This document shows, one piece after another, positions 60,187 through 64,000 of a stretch of 64,000 bases of DNA. How positions within the stretch are numbered: the stretch's first letter is position 1; each line of letters starts with the position of its first letter. The notes beneath the pieces were generated by a model that saw only the letters and a list, made by a program, of their open reading frames with translations, did not search any database and was not told the DNA's origin. Both the position numbers and the translations under genes were made by a program. Source of the DNA: Hyphomicrobiales bacterium (GTDB lineage Bacteria; Pseudomonadota; Alphaproteobacteria; Rhizobiales; Rhizobiaceae); NCBI GenBank assembly GCA_900469615.1, contig UBYA01000022.1, positions 3,679-67,678 of the forward strand. The letters are read 5' to 3'.

Positions 60187-61059
60187 TCACGCATAGGTCG
60201 GGCGCTTGCCCGCGAACAATTCGGAATGGCTTTTCAGCAGTTTGGTCATGCGGTCGACCACGGTACGGATTTCCCTGCGATGACGGTCGGCATTGTTCAT
60301 GACGACCCATTGCCGGTGGCGCAGCGACGCGATCTCCTCGCCGACCCGTTCCAGCCTCGGCTCCTGATCGCCGACGAAGCAGGGCAGGACGGCGATCCCC
60401 GATCCGGCAAGCACCAGATCGTGCAGCGAGCGCGGACGGCTGACCGTGAAGGCAATGTCCTCCCGCCTGTTCCGGTGCGGCCAGCGCAGATAGGCCGACA
60501 CGGCCTCGTCTTCCGCCACCGCGATCCAGCGCTGCGGGCCGGAGAAGCGCATGTTGCGCGCCTGATAGGCGGCATAGGCGACATCGCCGGTCTTGATGGC
60601 AGCGAGATTGGTCTCCTCCGGCTCGAAGGCGCGGATGCCGATGTCGCTCTCGCGATGGGCGAGGCTGGCACGGCGCTCGCCGAGATGCAGGTCGATGCGG
60701 AAACCGTCGCGCTCCGAGCAGATCGTCGGCATGTTCTGGCTGAGCAGCCAGCCGACCCATGTGCCCGCGGCGATGCGGACGACGGACATGCCCTGCGCGT
60801 CGCGCTGCCAGCTGTCGACCTTGCGGGCGGCGGCTTCCATCTCCAACAACTGGTCGAACAGCGCCTGGCCGTCGCCCGTCAGCGCGTAGCCTGTCTGGCT
60901 GCGCTCGAAAAGTGGGCGTCCGATCTGCCCCTCCAGTTCCAGCATGCGGCGGCCGATCGTCGCCGGGCTCAGGCCGCTCGAAGCAACGGCGCCCGTCAGA
61001 CCGCCGCCGCGGGCGACGTCCAGGAAGAGCTGGTAGGAATCCCACGTCGTGTTTTTCAT
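60187..61059 (-). CDS. LysR-family regulator upstream of potF
   Basis: A 290-residue LysR protein. The HTH region is WDSYQLFLDVARGGGLTGAV then ASSGLSPATIGRRMLELEGQ, and the effector domain starts VVRIAAGTWVGWLLSQNMP. The effector domain is slightly short and ends in a Lys/Arg-rich tail. It is upstream of potFGHI on the same strand with a promoter-like sequence in between, and divergent from a small gene. Control of the polyamine operon is possible but unproven. Confidence 0.84.
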   Translation of the reverse strand: MKNTTWDSYQLFLDVARGGGLTGAVASSGLSPATIGRRMLELEGQIGRPLFERSQTGYALTGDGQALFDQLLEMEAAARKVDSWQRDAQGMSVVRIAAGTWVGWLLSQNMPTICSERDGFRIDLHLGERRASLAHRESDIGIRAFEPEETNLAAIKTGDVAYAAYQARNMRFSGPQRWIAVAEDEAVSAYLRWPHRNRREDIAFTVSRPRSLHDLVLAGSGIAVLPCFVGDQEPRLERVGEEIASLRHRQWVVMNNADRHRREIRTVVDRMTKLLKSHSELFAGKRPTYA

Positions 61060-61146
61060 AGCTGAAAAACATAGGCCGAAAACGGCTGTTTATAAAGCAA
61101 ATTCTGCTGGGTAATTGAAGCGATGCCCAAACCACGGAGACATCTC

Positions 61147-61404
61147 ATGATGGACAGCATCGCTTTAGCCAAGGCCCTCGAATTGCAAAGCATCGCACGC
61201 GAAGAACAATGGCGACGCAACGAGGATCTGTTCTACCTCGACTATGCGCGGGATCCCCTGCCCTTTTTCCACTGGCTCGGGCGCATGGTCGCCGGGCTGC
61301 GCGACCGAAAGCGCTCAATGAAAAAGGCGGACCGGCTGGAGACCAGCCGATCCGCCTGCAATAGCAACGACGGCTGCGCTCAGGCAGCCTCTTCGCGCAT
61401 GTAG
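61147..61404 (+). CDS. small protein of unknown function
   Basis: An 85-residue product I do not recognise: MMDSIALAKALELQSIAREE then QWRRNEDLFYLDYARDPLPF and FHWLGRMVAGLRDRKRSMKK. The first 55 residues look like a compact amphipathic-helical protein. The last 30 lie over the terminator and the last codons of the chemotaxis gene on the other strand (25-bp overlap) and look less protein-like. ATG 61147 has ACGGAGACAT upstream. It is divergent from the LysR gene, about 90 bp apart. Confidence 0.55.
   Translation: MMDSIALAKALELQSIAREEQWRRNEDLFYLDYARDPLPFFHWLGRMVAGLRDRKRSMKKADRLETSRSACNSNDGCAQAASSRM
61321..61356 (-). terminator. rho-independent terminator after the chemotaxis receptor gene
   Basis: On the minus strand GGCGGATCGGCTGG and CCAGCCGGTCCGCC form a long stem around TCT (one mismatch), followed by five T residues. 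It lies 24 bp past the stop of the chemotaxis gene and overlaps the end of the small convergent gene. Confidence 0.85.
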
Positions 61405-63917
61405 CCGGCGCCGTATCCGGCCTCGATCTTGAATTGCTGGATCAGATGCAGCAGGGCATCGGCCTCACCGGCAAGTTCGCGGCTTGCCGCCGTCGTCTCT
61501 TCCACCATGCCGGCATTCTGCTGCGTCATCTGGTCCATGTGATTGACCGAGGAGTTGACCTCCTGCAGGGCGCTTGCCTGATCATGGCTGGCGCGTGCGA
61601 TCATTTCCACATGCTGGCTGATCGTCACGATCTGGCTGCTGATCTGGGCGAGCACCGAGCCGGCCTCCTGCACGAACTGCGAGCCGGAATTGACCTCCTG
61701 CGTCGACTTGTTGATCAAGCCCTTGATTTCCTTTGCGGCAGCGGCGGAGCGTTGCGCAAGCTCGCGCACTTCCATGGCGACGACCGCGAAGCCCTTGCCG
61801 GCATCGCCGGCGCGGGCAGCTTCGATTCCGGCATTGAGCGCCAGAAGATTCGTCTGGAAAGCGATCTCGTCGATGACGCCGATGATCTGCTCGATCTGAC
61901 GGGACGCATCCTCGATGCGCGTCATCGCGTCGATGGCGTTGCCGACAACGATGGAGCTGTCGTCGGCGCTACGCTTGGCTTCGCGCACGATGGCATCCGC
62001 ATCCTTGGCGCGCTCGGCGGAGGAACGGACCGTGGCGGTAATCTCGTCGACGGCAGCGGCGGTCTGCTCCAGCGAAGCGGCCTGCTGTTCGGTGCGCTTC
62101 GAAAGATCCTCGGCGGAGGCCGCCATCTGCGCGCCGTTGCTCTGGATCATCTCGACATTGTTGCGAACCTGGCTCAGCGTCTGCTGCAGGCGCGACAGCG
62201 AGCTGTTGAAGTCCTGGCGCAGCTGCTCCAGGCGGCCGATGAACGGTGTGTCGATCGTTGCCGAGATATCGCCCTGCGCGAGGCGTTCGAGACCGGCGGC
62301 AAGCTCGCTGACGGCGTAGTCGATCTGACGGTCGAGCTCGCGCTTCTCGGCGTCGTTGCGCTGGCGTTCGTGCTCGGCGGCGGCTCGCTCCTCGTCGCTC
62401 TGCTCCTCGATGCGTATCTTCGAGATGGCGTTTTCCTTGAAGATGCCGAGGGCGCGGGCCATGTCGCCGATTTCATCGCGGCGCTGCTCGCCGGAGATGG
62501 AAGTTTCCAGCATGCCGTCGGCAATGCGGCGCATGGCGGCAGTGATCTGGCCGATCGGGCGTTGCAGGGTCAGGACGAGCGCGATTCCGCCGGCGACCGA
62601 AAGGATGATGCCGAGGGCGGTTGCCAGGATCGATATGTAATTCGCCTGGTTGCGCTCGCTGCCGGCGCTCTGCTTCTGGGTTTCGGCAAAGGCGGTGAGC
62701 TGGCCCCAGACCTGATCGAGTTGCTGGCGGGCGCTCGCATATTCGCCGATCCGCTGCGTGATGGTGTCGACCAGCTTGCCGCCGGCATCGTCCATGGACT
62801 TGATGGCCGGGCGAATGGCCGCATCGATGTCGCCGGCGAAATCCATGCTCTTGGCGCTCTGGTTCAGCGTGTCGATATCGCCGGCGAGCTTGGAGATTTC
62901 CTGACGCAGGCGAACGAGATTGTCCTTGTTGGTATTGGCGTTGAACTCCGCGAGGACGAGTTGCAGCGAATAGACGGAGTCTTCGAGGCGGCGCGTATCC
63001 TGCAGGACGGAGTTGGTCTGCGCGACGCGGGCATCAAGGGAAACGAACGTCGTGGTCGCCTGACGCATCATCTGCGTCGCCGTCAGCTGCGTATAGGTCG
63101 AAGTCTGGCGGAAGCGCGAGAGCAGCCGGCCGATATTGGCGATGGTGTCGTCTGTCGGAACGTCGGTGCTTTCGGTGAAGGCGGTAAGATCCTTGATCGT
63201 GCCCACCAGAGACTGAACGACGCTCTTCTGGTTCTGCGGCAAGGCGAGATCGATGGAGCGCTGAGCCCTGGTCAGATCCTGCAGCCGGTCCTTCAGAAGC
63301 TTGACCTTGTCGGCCGGGGTTGCCGCCTTGTTGAAATCCTCCGCCACGGAGACCAGCAGGTCGCCGCCCTTCAGCAGGCGGTCGGCCGAGCGCAGCGTCG
63401 AGGTCGCGTCGGCCTGATCCTGCCGCATCTGGTCTTCCAGCTGCTGGCTGTTGAAGTTGACATTGAAACGGGCGCTGATCAGAGCGCGCTGCGCGTCGTC
63501 GATCGTCTTGCGCAGCGAGAGCTCCTGCTCGTGCAGCGACCACAACCTGCCGACCAGGTTGGACATGTCGGCCGTCTTGGCGGTCGCCTCGGTCAGATTG
63601 TCGCGGCCTTCCGCATCCTGCCCCAGCTGGCCGAGCGTCGTATCAAGGACGCTCTGCTGAGATTTGATGTCGTCATAGAGCTTGTCGCGCTGCTGCTCGT
63701 TGGTGATGCGCAGAAAGTCGTCCATCGAACCATAGAGGTTCTTGAAGCCGGTCAGCGACTGCAGGACGCTGTTGGAAATCTCCATGCGCCCCTGCAGCAG
63801 GCCCGACGCATAAAGCCCGGTGAGGCCCACGGCGGAAATGCTGATGACGAACGGCAGGACGAATATCAGAACCTTCGTCTTGATCTTGAAACGCGATAAT
63901 ATCTTGTCAATGAACAT
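61380..63917 (-). CDS. methyl-accepting chemotaxis protein
   Basis: An 845-residue transmembrane chemoreceptor. Membrane helix 1 is near residues 15-38 (KVLIFVLPFVISISAVGLTG). A large periplasmic helical domain spans about 40-420, with membrane helix 2 near 425-448. HAMP follows (QRPIGQITAAMRRIADGMLE). The cytoplasmic signalling domain has the hairpin tip IDEIAFQTNLLALNAGIEAA then RAGDAGKGFAVVA near residue 690. There is no C-terminal CheR-docking pentapeptide; it ends GYMREEAA. The ligand is unknown; no known sensor domain is obvious. A terminator follows. Confidence 0.92.
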   Translation of the reverse strand: MFIDKILSRFKIKTKVLIFVLPFVISISAVGLTGLYASGLLQGRMEISNSVLQSLTGFKNLYGSMDDFLRITNEQQRDKLYDDIKSQQSVLDTTLGQLGQDAEGRDNLTEATAKTADMSNLVGRLWSLHEQELSLRKTIDDAQRALISARFNVNFNSQQLEDQMRQDQADATSTLRSADRLLKGGDLLVSVAEDFNKAATPADKVKLLKDRLQDLTRAQRSIDLALPQNQKSVVQSLVGTIKDLTAFTESTDVPTDDTIANIGRLLSRFRQTSTYTQLTATQMMRQATTTFVSLDARVAQTNSVLQDTRRLEDSVYSLQLVLAEFNANTNKDNLVRLRQEISKLAGDIDTLNQSAKSMDFAGDIDAAIRPAIKSMDDAGGKLVDTITQRIGEYASARQQLDQVWGQLTAFAETQKQSAGSERNQANYISILATALGIILSVAGGIALVLTLQRPIGQITAAMRRIADGMLETSISGEQRRDEIGDMARALGIFKENAISKIRIEEQSDEERAAAEHERQRNDAEKRELDRQIDYAVSELAAGLERLAQGDISATIDTPFIGRLEQLRQDFNSSLSRLQQTLSQVRNNVEMIQSNGAQMAASAEDLSKRTEQQAASLEQTAAAVDEITATVRSSAERAKDADAIVREAKRSADDSSIVVGNAIDAMTRIEDASRQIEQIIGVIDEIAFQTNLLALNAGIEAARAGDAGKGFAVVAMEVRELAQRSAAAAKEIKGLINKSTQEVNSGSQFVQEAGSVLAQISSQIVTISQHVEMIARASHDQASALQEVNSSVNHMDQMTQQNAGMVEETTAASRELAGEADALLHLIQQFKIEAGYGAGYMREEAA

Positions 63918-64000
63918 AGTGGCTCAGACCTCTCAACACCGCTCCCCCGTCGACGCCCCCTCGGCGCTGACCGGATGTATAACCATCGTTCTTGAAATAT

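Noticed and set aside
61434..63899. 821-codon open frame opposite the chemotaxis receptor gene
   Set aside because: Antisense shadow of a real gene with strong family motifs; no ribosome binding site or recognisable domain.

Overview
The window looks like chromosomal DNA of an alphaproteobacterium of the order Rhizobiales, most likely a member of the Rhizobiaceae (Rhizobium, Neorhizobium or Agrobacterium type). The grounds are the high GC content, a RirA iron regulator with its three cluster cysteines, a CbrA/PdhS-type kinase next to a phasin, a tRNA-His without the usual G-1, dipeptide and putrescine ABC operons, and many copies of a roughly 105-bp intergenic repeat resembling the rhizobial RIME family. 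I see no transposase, integrase, phage gene or CRISPR array. Species-level placement is inference.

Layout. 1-2.3 kb: a divergent S-adenosylhomocysteine-hydrolase-like gene behind a LysR gene. 2.4-8.7 kb: Nudix hydrolase, Pit phosphate transporter, 16S rRNA methyltransferase RsmE, LysE exporter, glutathione-pathway GshA and a DUF937 protein. 8.8-16 kb: PdxI-like aldo/keto reductase, an ABC-F ATPase, two dienelactone-hydrolase-like proteins, a DUF1127 gene divergent from a VtlR/LsrB-like LysR gene, and a TetR gene. 15.6-18.1 kb: guaB followed by an unknown membrane protein and a MAPEG protein. 18.4-25 kb: alpha/beta hydrolase, metallo-beta-lactamase-fold hydrolase, a drug-type MFS pump, a VOC protein, and the overlapping ppx-rlmE pair. 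25.2-29 kb: TPR protein, ECF sigma factor and anti-sigma factor on one strand, and a type III polyketide synthase plus methyltransferase operon on the other.

29-37 kb: a DadA-like oxidoreductase, gluconokinase and the complete dppABCDF operon. 37-40.7 kb: rirA with a recognisable promoter and an IRO-like box, a VOC protein, and mmsA divergent from its probable LysR regulator. 40.7-46 kb: small proteins, tRNA-His, a phasin, and a 1228-residue CbrA/PdhS-type cytoplasmic histidine kinase that has a perfect CtrA-type box (TTAA-N7-TTAA) just upstream. 46-53.7 kb: GFA-like protein, S51 peptidase, a LysR/EamA divergent pair, a DbpA-like DEAD-box helicase and acetoacetyl-CoA synthetase. The last of these, with the phasin, points to a polyhydroxybutyrate cycle. 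53.9-64 kb: AsmA protein, the potFGHI putrescine operon with a LysR gene upstream, and a methyl-accepting chemotaxis protein.

Most genes are ordinary housekeeping or transport genes. The most interesting signals lie between genes. The TAGAACG-type end of the RIME-like repeat supplies the TAG stop codon of three different genes, and in a fourth gene the repeat has been read in as a new C-terminus. Several strong dyads sit at promoters or leaders: phasin, mmsA/LysR, the MBL hydrolase leader, and dppF/gntK. The CtrA box lies in front of a kinase expected to act in the CtrA pathway. I did not find a clearly novel multi-gene defence or biosynthetic system; the type III PKS-methyltransferase pair is the best candidate for unusual chemistry.
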